Source: Bacteroidaceae bacterium
Lineage (GTDB): Bacteria > Bacteroidota > Bacteroidia > Bacteroidales > Bacteroidaceae
Direction: 5' to 3'
Length of the DNA: 36,884 bases
Assembly (NCBI GenBank): GCA_011959205.1
Contig: BLLV01000293.1
Coordinates: 1-36,884 of the forward strand
The notes below the pieces were generated by a model that saw nothing but the letters and a program-made list of their open reading frames with translations, ran no database searches and was not told where the DNA came from. Both the position numbers and the translations under genes were made by a program. Below are positions 1 to 8,938 of the stretch, piece after piece (the first letter of the stretch is position 1; each line of letters begins with the position of its first letter).

Positions 1-481
1 TATTGAAATCGCTGAACTCCCTTACTTTGATGGAATTCACATAATATTCATATCCGCCCAAACTCAAAAATTGTTTGCCCACCATCAACGAAAAGAGGTT
101 GGACATTTTCCAGTTGACAAAAGCATACTCTATGGAGGAGGACAGATTATCCAGCGAATGAGGATTGCTGTATTTATTATACGACTGACGGAAATGATAC
201 GAGAATTGCTCACTGAACGAGCCCAGAATCTCCAGCCGGACACGGTTCAACTTAAAAGCAGCCTCATCCAAGCTCCCTTCCGTAAAATAAGCCGCACCTG
301 ATGTGTAGAACTGTAAATTCATCTGAGCGGAAAGAGACCGGTTTCTATCAGGCAACACCCTCTCCAATAAACTTTGCACTGAATCACTTTGACTGACCAA
401 AGGCTGCTCTTGTGCCTGCACGGCAAACAAAGTACCCGACAAAATGCAGCATGACAAGAATATTCTTTTCACGTAGTTCAT
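1..481 (-). CDS. Outer-membrane porin, OprO/OprP (phosphate-selective porin) type, 5' part only
   Basis: The reading frame starts at the ATG at 481-479 on the minus strand and runs off the left edge, so only about the first 160 residues are visible. They begin MNYVKRIFLSCCILSG and form a signal peptide ending near VQA-QEQ. A segment with LNRVRLEILGSFSEQFSYHF follows, then SLDNLSSSIEYAFVNW and VGKQFLSLGGYEYY. This alternation of strands and the VGKQ..SLGGYE segment resemble the N-terminal half of the porin O/P family of outer-membrane barrels in Bacteroidales. It would sit in the outer membrane as a channel; the substrate cannot be told. It lies 39 bases downstream of the DUF3109 gene on the same strand, so shared transcription is possible. 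The C-terminal barrel is outside the window, so completeness is unknown. Confidence 0.7.
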   Translation of the reverse strand, partial: MNYVKRIFLSCCILSGTLFAVQAQEQPLVSQSDSVQSLLERVLPDRNRSLSAQMNLQFYTSGAAYFTEGSLDEAAFKLNRVRLEILGSFSEQFSYHFRQSYNKYSNPHSLDNLSSSIEYAFVNWKMSNLFSLMVGKQFLSLGGYEYYVNSIKVREFSDFN

Positions 482-520
482 AATATTAAATTCAAGGTAA
501 CACATACCGAGGAATGGCCA

Positions 521-1102
521 TTAAATCATCCCTCTGCTTTTTAATTCTTCTGCAGCTATTTCCAATTCTTTATACCATTCCTCGCCAAATTTCCGTACCA
601 ACGGTTCTTTCAAGAACTTGTATACAGGCAGATTCTCTTTTTGGCCCAACAGCACTGCGGCTTTGCATACATCCCAACGATGATAATTCACTGCTTTGTA
701 AGGACCGTAATCGCCTATACGAATGGGGTAAAGATGACAGGAAATCGGCTTATAAAAATCAGTTTTACCTGCCCGGAAAGCTTTCTCTATGGCACAATAG
801 CAATACCCTTTCTCGTCATAACAGGTAAACACACAATCTTTATGGTTGACAATGGAAGTAACCAAGTCGCCCTCTTCATCTGTATAAACCACTCCCTGTT
901 TATCAATCACCGCCCGTGCCTCGGGTGAAAGATCGTCCCAAATAACAGGAAGCACCTCTTCCAGTTTTTCCACTTCCTCCAGTTCTACCGGTGCGCCGGC
1001 ATCCCCCTCTATGCAGCACTCACCTTTGCAGGCATCGAGATTACAAAGAAATTTCTCACGAAACACATCAAGGGAGATTACAACATCATCTATCTGTATC
1101 AT
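521..1102 (-). CDS. DUF3109 family Cys-rich protein
   Basis: A 193-residue soluble protein that looks like the DUF3109 family, which is common in Bacteroidetes. Visible features are a Cys cluster near the N-terminus (C20, C25, C29, C30, in the context CNLDACKGECC), a second cluster in the middle (DCVFTCYDEKGYCYC) and a later SCHLYPIR segment. The family resembles the YkgJ-type zinc or iron-sulfur cluster proteins, so metal binding is likely but no reaction is known. There is no signal peptide or membrane segment. It lies between gpmI and the porin on the same strand; a palindromic repeat separates it from gpmI, so it may have its own transcript. Confidence 0.85.
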   Translation of the reverse strand: MIQIDDVVISLDVFREKFLCNLDACKGECCIEGDAGAPVELEEVEKLEEVLPVIWDDLSPEARAVIDKQGVVYTDEEGDLVTSIVNHKDCVFTCYDEKGYCYCAIEKAFRAGKTDFYKPISCHLYPIRIGDYGPYKAVNYHRWDVCKAAVLLGQKENLPVYKFLKEPLVRKFGEEWYKELEIAAEELKSRGMI

Positions 1103-1119
1103 CTCTTCTTAAATTAAAA

Positions 1120-1186
1120 TGTCATTCCGAACAAAGTGGTGAGTCCATGCATCATTACAGATTCCTCACTTCGTTCAGAATGACAG
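1120..1186. repeat. Palindromic interspersed repeat, copy 1
   Basis: Two inverted arms, 1120-1145 and 1160-1185, read tGTCATTC(C/T)GAAC(A/G)AAGTG...TC with a short loop between them. The arms share their core with a second element at 14361-14447 (GTCATTCTGAGC...GAATC), so this is a dispersed palindromic repeat and not a chance hairpin. It fills the gap between gpmI and the DUF3109 gene, where it could fold in RNA and act as a weak terminator or processing site. There is no clear T-run. Confidence 0.75.
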
Positions 1187-1204
1187 ATAAATATAATTTC
1201 TATA

Positions 1205-2719
1205 TTATTTAATCAGATCCCGCCCTGTCATTTCGGCCGGCTGAGCCATACCTAAAATATGCAGAATAGAAGGAGCGACATCTGCCAACACACCATTTTC
1301 CACTTTAGCATCCTTGTTCTCTGTAACATATACAAACGGAACCGGATTCAAAGAGTGGGCAGTATTAGGTGTGCCATCTTCGTTCAGTGCATGGTCGGCA
1401 TTACCGTGGTCGGCAATAATAATTACTTCATAATCATTAGCTTTGGCAGCTTCCACTGTATCTTTCACACACTCGTCAATAGCCTTCACAGCTTTTTCAA
1501 TAGCACCATACATGCCTGTATGGCCTACCATATCGCCATTAGCGTAATTCACGACAATGAAATCGAACTTCCGGGTGTTGATCGCTTCTACCAGTTTGTC
1601 TTTTACCTCGTATGCGCTCATTTCAGGCTTCAAGTCGTAAGTAGCGACTTTCGGAGACGGAACCAAGATACGTTCTTCGGCATCATACGGAGTTTCACGA
1701 CCGCCATTGAAGAAGAAAGTTACGTGAGCATACTTTTCTGTCTCCGCAATGTGCAGCTGAGCCTTGCCATTAGCAGCCAGATATTCACCTAACGTATTCT
1801 GAACATTTTCTTTGTCAAACAGGATATGAACGCCTTTGAAAGACGCATCATACGGAGTCATGCAGTAGAACTGCAAGCCCGGAATAGTATGCATGCCTTG
1901 TTCCGGCATATCCTGCTGGGTGAGCACAACGGTCAGTTCCTTGGCACGGTCGTTGCGGTAGTTGAAGAAAATAACCACATCACCTTCCTTAATAGTACCG
2001 TCTACGGTAGAGTTATGGATCGGTTTGATGAATTCGTCTGTAACACCTTCATCGTATGACTCCTGCATAGCCTGAACCATATCGTCAGCTTGCTTTCCTT
2101 TGCCTTCCACCAACAGGTCGTATGCTTCTTTCACACGTTCCCAACGTTTGTCACGATCCATTGCATAGAAGCGGCCGACGATGGAAGCGATTTTACCGGC
2201 TGATTTTTCACAGTGTGCCGCCAGTTGTTCGATAAAGCCTTTACCACTCTTCGGGTCTGTGTCACGGCCATCCATAAAGCAGTGGATGAATGTATTCTCA
2301 ATGCCATATTCTTTAGAGATATCGCAAAGTTTAAACAAATGATCGAATGAACTGTGCACGCCACCGTTTGAAGTCAGTCCCATGAAGTGGATGTTCTTGC
2401 CGTTTTCCTTTGCGTAAGAGAAAGCGGAAACAATCTCGGGATTCTTCATTATGCTATTGTCGGCACAAGCACGGTTAATCTTCACCAAGTCCTGGTAAAC
2501 GATACGTCCCGCACCGATATTCAGATGCCCTACTTCGGAGTTACCCATCTGCCCGTCAGGCAGACCAACATTTTCACCGCTAGCCTGCAACTCAGAGTGC
2601 GGATAGTTTGCCAACAGAGAATCCCAGTAAGGAGTGGGAGTGTTAAAGATTACATCGTCTTTGCCTTGATCGCCGATACCCCAACCATCAAGAATCATTA
2701 AAAGGGCTTTTTTGCTCAT
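1205..2719 (-). CDS. gpmI: 2,3-bisphosphoglycerate-independent phosphoglycerate mutase
   Basis: This 504-residue protein has the usual length of cofactor-independent phosphoglycerate mutase, which interconverts 3-phosphoglycerate and 2-phosphoglycerate in glycolysis and gluconeogenesis in the cytoplasm. The N-terminus has the metal-binding LMILDGWG motif (D11). The catalytic serine lies in [10 protein letters not shown] (S61). The C-terminal metal site is the ADHGNADH motif, and HxGMYGA precedes it. All key residues are present. The start at 2719 fits the conserved N-terminus and follows a -7 promoter box at 2764-2771. It is divergent from the fucose operon regulator and is followed by the palindromic repeat at 1120-1186. 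Confidence 0.97.
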   Translation of the reverse strand: MSKKALLMILDGWGIGDQGKDDVIFNTPTPYWDSLLANYPHSELQASGENVGLPDGQMGNSEVGHLNIGAGRIVYQDLVKINRACADNSIMKNPEIVSAFSYAKENGKNIHFMGLTSNGGVHSSFDHLFKLCDISKEYGIENTFIHCFMDGRDTDPKSGKGFIEQLAAHCEKSAGKIASIVGRFYAMDRDKRWERVKEAYDLLVEGKGKQADDMVQAMQESYDEGVTDEFIKPIHNSTVDGTIKEGDVVIFFNYRNDRAKELTVVLTQQDMPEQGMHTIPGLQFYCMTPYDASFKGVHILFDKENVQNTLGEYLAANGKAQLHIAETEKYAHVTFFFNGGRETPYDAEERILVPSPKVATYDLKPEMSAYEVKDKLVEAINTRKFDFIVVNYANGDMVGHTGMYGAIEKAVKAIDECVKDTVEAAKANDYEVIIIADHGNADHALNEDGTPNTAHSLNPVPFVYVTENKDAKVENGVLADVAPSILHILGMAQPAEMTGRDLIK

Positions 2720-2763
2720 AATCTTATTTTTATTTTAAAGTTTATCCTTTCTTGTTCCAGCTA

Positions 2764-2771
2764 CAAAGGTA
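2764..2771 (-). promoter_or_regulatory. Bacteroides-type -7 box for gpmI
   Basis: On the minus strand this reads TACCTTTG, a full match to the TAnnTTTG -7 consensus of Bacteroides sigma-70 (RpoD) promoters, about 45 bases upstream of the gpmI start. I see no good TTTG-like -33 element at the expected distance, so the call rests on the -7 box and its position. Confidence 0.5.
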
Positions 2772-2887
2772 CGAAAAAGCCCTGTCAATGAATCATGTTT
2801 CACCTATTTTTATATTTAGATACAGGCTTTTTATTCATTCCGGACAATAAGAGTACATTCTATGTGTTATAAAACATACCGTTTCAT

Positions 2888-2919
2888 ATTGCTGTTTATG
2901 AATAAATTGCGTTCCTTTG
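2888..2919 (+). promoter_or_regulatory. Possible promoter of the fucose operon
   Basis: ATTG at 2888-2891 and TTCCTTTG at 2912-2919 are separated by 20 bases, the spacing expected for Bacteroides -33 and -7 elements. The -7 box has one mismatch to TAnnTTTG. It lies about 55 bases upstream of the fucR-like start. A weak promoter would suit a substrate-induced operon. This is a suggestion only. Confidence 0.3.
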
Positions 2920-2973
2920 CATCGGGATAGTTCAGCACAGTTTGCACTGTCTGCATAAAACCTTGGACAGCTC

Positions 2974-3954
2974 ATGAAAGTTACCTTTGGACAACAGACG
3001 ACGAAAGTGAAACAACTGGCTGATTTACTCAGCCAGGAGATATCCATGGGCAAATACAAGCCAGACTGCGCACTACCGTCCATCAATACACTGAGCCGTG
3101 ATTATCAGGTATCAAGGGATACGGTATTCAAAGCATTCATTGATTTGAAGGAACGAGGAATCATAGACTCCACTCCGGGAAAAGGTTACTATGTAGCCAA
3201 CAAACTGACAAACATCCTCCTTCTACTGGACGAATATTCGCCTTTTAAATATTTACTATATAACAGCTTTATCAAGGAACTGTCCATACACTACAAAGTG
3301 GATTTATTGTTTCATCAATATAACGAACGGCTGTTCAACACCATCTTGCGTGAGTCCATGGGCAGATACAATAAATACATTGTGATGAACTTTGACAATG
3401 AAAAGTTATCTCCACACCTCTACAAGATAGACTCATCCCGGCTACTGCTATTGGATTTCGGCAAATTCGACAAAAAGGATTATTCGTACGTATGTCAGGA
3501 TTTCGACGACTCCTTTTATCATGCTTTGGCCGCATTGAAAGAACAGTTGAGAAAATACCGGAAACTAATACTATTATTTCCTGAAAACATTAAACATCCC
3601 CGTAGCAGTTGCGAATATTTCAACCGTTTCTGCCGGGAACACCATATCCATTCAGCCATTATAGAGAATATGGACGATATACAAGTCTGCAAAGGAGAAG
3701 TATATATTACCTTCCGCCAGATAGATGTAGTCCATATTATCAAGCAAAGCCGGGCTGAAGGACTGAAATGTGGCAAAGACTTCGGGCTGATAGCTTACAA
3801 TGATGCACCTGCCTACGAAGTGATAGACCAAGGAATCACCGCATTAAGCATCGACTGGGAAGAATTGGGAAAAAAAGCCGCCGAATTTATATTAACCGGT
3901 AGGGAGATAAAAACTTATCTCCCTACCGAAGTGCATTTAAGAAATTCAATTTAA
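2974..3954 (+). CDS. fucR: GntR-family transcriptional regulator, FucR-like
   Basis: A 326-residue regulator. Residues about 8-75 form a GntR-type winged helix-turn-helix ([34 protein letters not shown], then the wing [13 protein letters not shown]). The rest, from about residue 85, resembles a periplasmic-binding-protein-like sensor domain (endings such as [14 protein letters not shown] and [17 protein letters not shown]). In Bacteroides thetaiotaomicron a GntR-family protein, FucR, represses the fuc operon and is released by L-fucose. This gene sits 20 bases upstream of fucI on the same strand, so I infer the same role and autoregulation. The start at 2974 gives the HTH a normal position. 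Symbol given by context and domain type, not by alignment. Confidence 0.88.
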   Translation: MKVTFGQQTTKVKQLADLLSQEISMGKYKPDCALPSINTLSRDYQVSRDTVFKAFIDLKERGIIDSTPGKGYYVANKLTNILLLLDEYSPFKYLLYNSFIKELSIHYKVDLLFHQYNERLFNTILRESMGRYNKYIVMNFDNEKLSPHLYKIDSSRLLLLDFGKFDKKDYSYVCQDFDDSFYHALAALKEQLRKYRKLILLFPENIKHPRSSCEYFNRFCREHHIHSAIIENMDDIQVCKGEVYITFRQIDVVHIIKQSRAEGLKCGKDFGLIAYNDAPAYEVIDQGITALSIDWEELGKKAAEFILTGREIKTYLPTEVHLRNSI

Positions 3955-3974
3955 CAACTAAATACAAATATTTC

Positions 3975-5750
3975 ATGAAAAAGTATCCTAAAATCGGGAT
4001 TCGTCCCACTATCGACGGCCGCCAAGGCGGCGTTCGCGAAAGCCTTGAAGAAAAGACTATGAATTTGGCAAAAGCTGTTGCCGAACTGATTTCATCCAAC
4101 TTAAAAAATGGTGACGGAAATCCGGTAGAATGTGTCATCGCAGACAGCACTATCGGTCGTGTAGCCGAAAGCGCTGCTTGTGCCGAAAAATTCGAACGCG
4201 AAGGAGTAGGTGCCACCATTACCGTAACCAGCTGCTGGTGTTACGGTTCCGAAACAATGGATATGCATCCGCACTGGCCGAAAGCCGTATGGGGATTTAA
4301 TGGCACAGAACGCCCGGGCGCCGTTTATCTGGCTGCCGTATTGGCCGGACATGCACAAAAAGGCTTGCCTGCCTTCGGAATTTACGGACACGATGTACAA
4401 GACCTGGACGACAATACCATTCCTGCCGATGTAGCAGAGAAATTGTTGCGCTTTGCCCGTGCCGCCATGGCTGTAGCCAATATGCGCGGAAAGAGCTACC
4501 TTTCTTTCGGCAGCGTCTGCATGGGTATCGCCGGATCTATCGTCGATCCAGACTTCTTCCAAGAATATCTGGGTATACGCAATGAAAGCGTGGACGAAAC
4601 AGAAATCCTGCGCCGTATGGAAGAAGGAATCTATGACCACGAGGAATATGCCAAGGCAATGGCATGGACAGAAAAATATTGCAAGCCCAATGAAGGCGAA
4701 GACTTCAAGAATCGTCCAGAAAAACGCAAGACACGCGAACAGAAGGATGCCGATTGGGAATTTATTGTGAAAATGACCATCATCCTGCGCGATTTGATGA
4801 TTGGTAATCCAAAACTCCGCGAATTGGGATTCAAAGAAGAAGCTATTGGTCACAATGCCATAGCAGCGGGCTTCCAGGGACAACGCCAATGGACAGACTG
4901 GAAACCCAACGGTGACTTCAGTGAAGCATTGCTCAACACCACTTTCGACTGGAACGGAATCCGTGAAGCATACGTGCTGGCTACCGAGAATGATGCTTGC
5001 AACGGAGTTGCCATGCTGTTCGGGCATCTGCTGAGCGGCTGCGGACAAATGTTCTCCGACATCCGTACTTACTGGAGCCCCGAAGCGGTGAAACGTGTGA
5101 CAGGCAAAGAGCTGACGGGGATGGCCGAAAACGGTATCATTCATCTTATCAATTCAGGCGCGACAACTTTAGACGCTACCGGTGAAAGCCGTAACGCTGC
5201 GGGAGAACCTTGCATGAAACCCAATTGGGAAATGACCGAAGCCGATGTAGAAGCTTGCCTGAAAGCTACAACCTGGTATCCGGCAGACCGCGACTATTTC
5301 CGTGGAGGCGGTTTCTCTTCCAATTTCTTGTCTAAAGGTGGCATGCCTGTCACCATGATGCGCCTTAATCTGGTAAAAGGCCTGGGTCCCGTATTGCAGC
5401 TGGCAGAAGGCTGGACAGTAGATATTGATCCGGAAATCCATCAGGTACTGAACATGCGTACAGACCCCACATGGCCTACCACCTGGTTTGTGCCTCGCCT
5501 ATGCGATAAACCTGCATTCCGCGATGTCTATTCGGTAATGAACAACTGGGGAGCCAACCATGGTGCCATCAGCTATGGTCACATCGGACAGGATCTGATC
5601 ACTCTGGCATCTATGCTGCGCATTCCTGTATGTATGCATAATGTAGAAGACGACAAGATTTTCCGTCCGGCGGCATGGAATGCCTTCGGCATGGACAAGG
5701 AAGGTTCCGACTACAGAGCGTGCGCAACTTACGGACCTATTTACAAATAG
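3975..5750 (+). CDS. fucI: L-fucose isomerase
   Basis: This 591-residue protein has the length of L-fucose isomerase, the cytoplasmic Mn-dependent enzyme that converts L-fucose to L-fuculose. Recognisable family segments are [19 protein letters not shown] at the N-terminus, [29 protein letters not shown], the active-site block [17 protein letters not shown] followed by [15 protein letters not shown] (the metal-binding Glu and Asp region), and [18 protein letters not shown] near the C-terminus (the active-site His region). No lesion is seen. It follows the regulator by 20 bases and precedes the fucose permease, so it belongs to a fucose-use operon. Fucose released from host mucin glycans is the likely substrate. 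Confidence 0.97.
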   Translation: MKKYPKIGIRPTIDGRQGGVRESLEEKTMNLAKAVAELISSNLKNGDGNPVECVIADSTIGRVAESAACAEKFEREGVGATITVTSCWCYGSETMDMHPHWPKAVWGFNGTERPGAVYLAAVLAGHAQKGLPAFGIYGHDVQDLDDNTIPADVAEKLLRFARAAMAVANMRGKSYLSFGSVCMGIAGSIVDPDFFQEYLGIRNESVDETEILRRMEEGIYDHEEYAKAMAWTEKYCKPNEGEDFKNRPEKRKTREQKDADWEFIVKMTIILRDLMIGNPKLRELGFKEEAIGHNAIAAGFQGQRQWTDWKPNGDFSEALLNTTFDWNGIREAYVLATENDACNGVAMLFGHLLSGCGQMFSDIRTYWSPEAVKRVTGKELTGMAENGIIHLINSGATTLDATGESRNAAGEPCMKPNWEMTEADVEACLKATTWYPADRDYFRGGGFSSNFLSKGGMPVTMMRLNLVKGLGPVLQLAEGWTVDIDPEIHQVLNMRTDPTWPTTWFVPRLCDKPAFRDVYSVMNNWGANHGAISYGHIGQDLITLASMLRIPVCMHNVEDDKIFRPAAWNAFGMDKEGSDYRACATYGPIYK

Positions 5751-5759
5751 TTCATAAAT

Positions 5760-5820
5760 TGAGAATTGAGAATTAGAAAAATAGCCACACGCCTATCCTT
5801 TTCTTAATTCTCAATTCTCA
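5760..5820. repeat. Perfect 16-bp inverted repeat between fucI and fucP
   Basis: The 16 bases at 5760-5775 (TGAGAATTGAGAATTA) and their exact reverse complement at 5805-5820 enclose a 29-base loop. A third, imperfect AT-rich relative (TTGATTCTCAATTTTTAATT) lies at about 5830-5849. In the mRNA this would form a hairpin between the isomerase and permease genes. It could lower or stabilise distal expression or mark a former deletion end. There is no T-run of a standard terminator. Confidence 0.7.
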
Positions 5821-5856
5821 CTTCTTAATTTTGATTCTCAATTTTTAATTTAAGAA

Positions 5857-7170
5857 ATGAAAAATACAAACCAATCCATTCTGCACAAAGACGGAATCAG
5901 CTACGTGCTACCTTTTATATTGGTCACTTGTTGCTTTGCCTTGTGGGGATTTGCTAACGACATCACCAACCCGATGGTGAAAGCGTTCTCAAAAATCTTC
6001 CGGATGAGTGTCACCGATGGCGCATTGGTGCAAGTCGCCTTTTACGGCGGATATTTCGCCATGGCTTTTCCGGCAGCTATGTTTATCCGTAAATACTCCT
6101 ACAAAGCCGGTATCCTGCTGGGGCTGGGACTTTATGCCGTAGGAGCCTTATTATTCTTTCCCGCCAAAATGACAGGCAGCTACTATCCTTTCCTATTAGC
6201 CTATTTCATCCTGACCTGCGGGCTCTCCTTTCTCGAAACCAGTTCCAACCCTTACATTTTGTCCATGGGAACAGAAGCCACTGCCACACGGCGTCTCAAC
6301 CTGGCACAATCGTTCAACCCCATGGGCTCACTGCTGGGAATGTATGTAGCCATGAACTTTATCCAAGCAAAGCTGAATCCAATGGATACGGCAGAACGTG
6401 CCCAATTGAATTCTGAAGAATTTGCAGCCATGAAAGATGCTGACCTGTCCGTACTGATTGCCCCTTATCTCACTATCGGTATAGTCATATTAATCATGTT
6501 TCTGGTAATCCGTTTCACCCAAATGCCTAAAAACGGTGACCAGTCTCACAGCATCAATTTCAAAACGACTTTAAAACGTATATTCTCCATTCATCATTAT
6601 CGCGAGGGAGTGGTGGCACAGTTCTTCTACGTAGGGGCGCAGATCATGTGCTGGACTTTCATCATCCAATACGGCACGCGCCTGTTCATGTCGCAAGGCA
6701 TGGAAGAAAAGGCAGCTGAGGTACTTTCACAAGAATATAACATCATTGCGATGGTCATTTTCTGTATCAGCCGTTTTGTCTGTACCTTTATCCTGCGCTA
6801 CCTCAATCCGGGCAAACTGCTGGCGATACTGGCCATTGCAGGTTGCTGCTTTACTGCCGGCGTAATCTTTTTCCAGAATATCTGGGGCATGTACTGTCTG
6901 GTAGCAGTTTCAGCCTGTATGTCATTAATGTTCCCTACGATCTATGGCATCGCCCTGGCAGGACTTGGAGATGATGCCAAGTTTGGGGCAGCCGGTCTGA
7001 TTATGGCTATCTTGGGAGGTTCCATACTTCCTCCATTGCAGGCAAGCATCATTGACATGAATACCATCTGGAACATGCCAGCCGTAAATGTCTCGTTCAT
7101 TCTGCCGTTTATCTGCTTTGTGGTGATCACCATTTACGGACACCGTTCCTACCAAAGGGGAAAATGCTGA
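5857..7170 (+). CDS. fucP: L-fucose permease (MFS, L-fucose:H+ symporter)
   Basis: A 437-residue major facilitator protein with 12 predicted membrane segments, the same size as E. coli FucP (438). The first helix carries CFALWGFANDITNP with an acidic residue (D35) where FucP has its essential Asp, and a later helix has LSFLETSSNPYI with E127, which matches the second essential acidic residue of FucP. It imports L-fucose with protons across the inner membrane. It lies 106 bases after fucI, and that gap holds an inverted repeat. The Bacteroides neighbours fucA (aldolase) and fucK (kinase) are absent at this place. Confidence 0.93.
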   Translation: MKNTNQSILHKDGISYVLPFILVTCCFALWGFANDITNPMVKAFSKIFRMSVTDGALVQVAFYGGYFAMAFPAAMFIRKYSYKAGILLGLGLYAVGALLFFPAKMTGSYYPFLLAYFILTCGLSFLETSSNPYILSMGTEATATRRLNLAQSFNPMGSLLGMYVAMNFIQAKLNPMDTAERAQLNSEEFAAMKDADLSVLIAPYLTIGIVILIMFLVIRFTQMPKNGDQSHSINFKTTLKRIFSIHHYREGVVAQFFYVGAQIMCWTFIIQYGTRLFMSQGMEEKAAEVLSQEYNIIAMVIFCISRFVCTFILRYLNPGKLLAILAIAGCCFTAGVIFFQNIWGMYCLVAVSACMSLMFPTIYGIALAGLGDDAKFGAAGLIMAILGGSILPPLQASIIDMNTIWNMPAVNVSFILPFICFVVITIYGHRSYQRGKC

Positions 7171-7198
7171 TATCAGAATAAGATCATTATAAAACGAC

Positions 7199-7242
7199 AC
7201 GAGGTATCTGTTACTACCAATATGGAAAAACAGATTCCTCGT
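7199..7242. terminator. Hairpin between convergent fucP and rnhB
   Basis: The arms 7199-7212 (ACGAGGTATCTGTT) and 7229-7242 (AACAGATTCCTCGT) pair over 14 bases with one mismatch, around a 16-base loop. The hairpin lies in the 81-base gap between the 3' ends of fucP and rnhB, the place expected for a shared terminator. There is no strong T-run on either side, so termination may need Rho or be partial. Confidence 0.5.
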
Positions 7243-7251
7243 TTCGTTAAA

Positions 7252-7857
7252 TCAGAAAGGAATCTCCAACTGAGAATCTTCCCCCAACAAATTAAAGGAC
7301 ATCCGGTGATACGGAGTCGTGCCGTGCTTGCGGATAGCCTCACGATGTTTCTTGGTAGGATACCCTTTGTTGCTGTTCCAGTCATAGAAAGGGCATTCTT
7401 TGTGCAGGCCATTCATATAGTCATCACGATAGGTTTTCGCAAGGATAGATGCAGCGGCAATAGAAAGATATTTCCCATCTCCTTTCACCACAGTGGTATG
7501 TGGTAAATCCTGATACTTCTTAAAACGGTTTCCATCAATCAACAAATGCTGGGGACGAATCTTCAGTTGATCAACAGCACGATGCATAGCAAGGAAAGAC
7601 GCATTGAGAATATTGATTTGGTCTATCTCTTCAGGTGTCACCACACCTACAGCCCATGCCAATGCTTCCCTCTCCACAATCTCCCTCAGCGCATAACGCT
7701 GATGCTCCGTCAGTTTCTTGGAATCATTCAGCAATTCATTTTTGAAATCTACAGGCAAAATAACGGCAGCCGCATATACCGATCCTGCCAAACATCCCCT
7801 ACCCGCCTCATCACAGCCGGCTTCTATCAAGTCTTTATTCAAATAAGGTAATAACAT
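7252..7857 (-). CDS. rnhB: Ribonuclease HII
   Basis: This 201-residue protein is RNase HII, which cuts the RNA strand of RNA-DNA hybrids and removes single ribonucleotides from DNA. The N-terminal signature [14 protein letters not shown] carries the catalytic D16-E17 pair. [10 protein letters not shown] supplies the third acidic residue, and the segment [21 protein letters not shown] is the conserved helix region. Length and motifs are normal. The start at 7857 gives the usual short N-terminal extension. A TATCTTTG -7 box at 7880-7887 lies just upstream. It converges with fucP and is divergent from the LysO-type genes. Confidence 0.95.
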   Translation of the reverse strand: MLLPYLNKDLIEAGCDEAGRGCLAGSVYAAAVILPVDFKNELLNDSKKLTEHQRYALREIVEREALAWAVGVVTPEEIDQINILNASFLAMHRAVDQLKIRPQHLLIDGNRFKKYQDLPHTTVVKGDGKYLSIAAASILAKTYRDDYMNGLHKECPFYDWNSNKGYPTKKHREAIRKHGTTPYHRMSFNLLGEDSQLEIPF

Positions 7858-7879
7858 AACTCATCTTTATTGTTGCTTG

Positions 7880-7887
7880 CAAAGATA
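7880..7887 (-). promoter_or_regulatory. Bacteroides-type -7 box for rnhB
   Basis: The minus strand reads TATCTTTG, an exact TAnnTTTG match, 22 bases upstream of the rnhB start. A TTG (minus strand, 7905-7907) lies 17 bases further upstream, slightly closer than the typical -33 spacing. Confidence 0.55.
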
Positions 7888-7995
7888 TTCTTTTAAAAGA
7901 AAAACAAGCGTCTCTTTTTATAAAGAAAATCATACTTGCCACAAAACAAGGCGGTTTTCGCTACGATGATACCGCTTTATAATCTAAAAATGAAG

Positions 7996-8003
7996 TATCT
8001 TTG
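7996..8003 (+). promoter_or_regulatory. Bacteroides-type -7 box for the LysO-type gene pair
   Basis: TATCTTTG is an exact match to TAnnTTTG and ends 23 bases before the ATG at 8027. No convincing -33 element is seen at the right distance. It is divergent from the rnhB promoter. Confidence 0.55.
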
Positions 8004-8026
8004 CCCATAAATAAAGCGACATAGAT

Positions 8027-8308
8027 ATGTTTACAATTATTGGATTAATGTTCACAGGGATGCTCCTCGGCTTTCTGCTTCGCAAGCAGAAGCTTTCAGG
8101 AATACACAAAGCCATCACCGTTCTTATTTGGTTGCTGCTCTTTTTATTGGGTTTAGATGTAGGCGGTAATCAGGAAATCATCAATGGTCTGCACACCATA
8201 GGAATGGAAGCCATTGTCATCACCTTGGCAGCAATGCTGGGCAGTGTTACGGCAGCATGGGCTTTATGGTATGTACTTTACAAAAAGAAAAAGGAGGAAC
8301 AAATATGA
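8027..8308 (+). CDS. LysO-type exporter, N-terminal subunit (DUF340 family)
   Basis: A 93-residue membrane protein with three hydrophobic segments (about 2-17, 27-45, 59-82) and a Lys-rich C-terminal tail. It looks like the N-terminal part of LysO (YbjE), the inner-membrane lysine exporter of E. coli. The conserved-looking core is TGMLLGFLLR and LLFLLGLDVGGN. Its stop overlaps the start of the next gene in an ATGA arrangement, so the two are translationally coupled. Together they have about 293 residues, close to the single-chain E. coli protein. Lysine export is inferred from the family; a related cationic amino-acid substrate is possible. Confidence 0.78.
   Translation: MFTIIGLMFTGMLLGFLLRKQKLSGIHKAITVLIWLLLFLLGLDVGGNQEIINGLHTIGMEAIVITLAAMLGSVTAAWALWYVLYKKKKEEQI
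8291..8297 (+). promoter_or_regulatory. Strong Shine-Dalgarno site deciding the start of the second LysO gene
   Basis: AAGGAGG lies 7 bases before the ATG at 8305-8307. Such full SD sites are rare in this window. It marks 8305 as the start over the upstream in-frame ATG at 8257, which would add 16 residues overlapping the first gene. Confidence 0.75.
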
Positions 8309-8907
8309 AAGGAAGTTTGATTATCGTCGGTTTCTTTGTACTGGGAACCCTTTGCGGAGTATATCACCTTATTCCATACGACTTTACACAAAGTAAGCTG
8401 AGTTTCTATGCATTGTGTGCGTTAATGTTCAGTGTAGGAGTCAGTGTAGGTAACGATCCGCAAACCTTACGTAATTTCCGTTCATTAAATCCCCGCCTGA
8501 TTTTTCTACCGGTCATGACCATATTGGGAACACTGGCAGGATGTGCAGCGGTCAGTCTGTTTCTCCCGCATCGCCCGGTAACAGATTGTATGGCAGTAGG
8601 CGCCGGTTTCGGCTATTACTCTCTGTCCAGTATCTTTATTACAGAATACAAAGGAGCGGAACTAGGAACCATTGCACTGTTATCCAATATTGCACGTGAG
8701 ATTATCACATTGCTATTTGCCCCATTGCTGGTACGTTGGTTTGGTAATCTGGCGCCCATTTCGGCAGGAGGTGCTACTACAATGGATACCACCTTGCCCA
8801 TCATTACCCGCTATTCCGGTCAAAGTTTTGTAGTGGTTTCCATATTTCACGGCTTTGTAGTGGATTTCAGCGTACCTTTTCTTGTGACTCTCTTCTGCTC
8901 TATTTAA
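8305..8907 (+). CDS. lysO: LysO-type lysine exporter, C-terminal subunit
   Basis: This 200-residue polytopic membrane protein begins MKGSLIIVGFFVLGTLCGV and contains SFYALCALMFSVGVSVGND, GAGFGYYSLSSIFITEY, GTIALLSNIAREIITLLFAPLL and GGATTMDTTLPIITRYSG. These are hallmarks of the C-terminal two thirds of the LysO (DUF340) family. The start at 8305 is supported by a full SD site and by the ATGA overlap with the preceding gene; an earlier in-frame ATG at 8257 lacks support. The likely role is lysine export across the inner membrane as a two-chain version of LysO. A strong hairpin terminator follows. Confidence 0.87.
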   Translation: MKGSLIIVGFFVLGTLCGVYHLIPYDFTQSKLSFYALCALMFSVGVSVGNDPQTLRNFRSLNPRLIFLPVMTILGTLAGCAAVSLFLPHRPVTDCMAVGAGFGYYSLSSIFITEYKGAELGTIALLSNIAREIITLLFAPLLVRWFGNLAPISAGGATTMDTTLPIITRYSGQSFVVVSIFHGFVVDFSVPFLVTLFCSI

Positions 8908-8938
8908 AATCACAAAGTGGCAAAAATTTTAAGGTGAT

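Noticed and set aside
2861-2878. Dyad TATGT-N8-ACATA as a FucR operator
   Set aside because: Only five matching bases per arm in AT-rich DNA; no second copy near the fuc genes. Not enough to call an operator.
4101-5144. A 347-codon open frame antisense to fucI
   Set aside because: It has no recognisable domain, lies wholly on the opposite strand of a well-conserved enzyme gene, and follows from its codon bias. Treated as a shadow.
8257-8304. Upstream ATG for the second LysO gene
   Set aside because: It overlaps the first gene by 52 bases, lacks an SD site and adds residues unlike the family; the SD site favours 8305.
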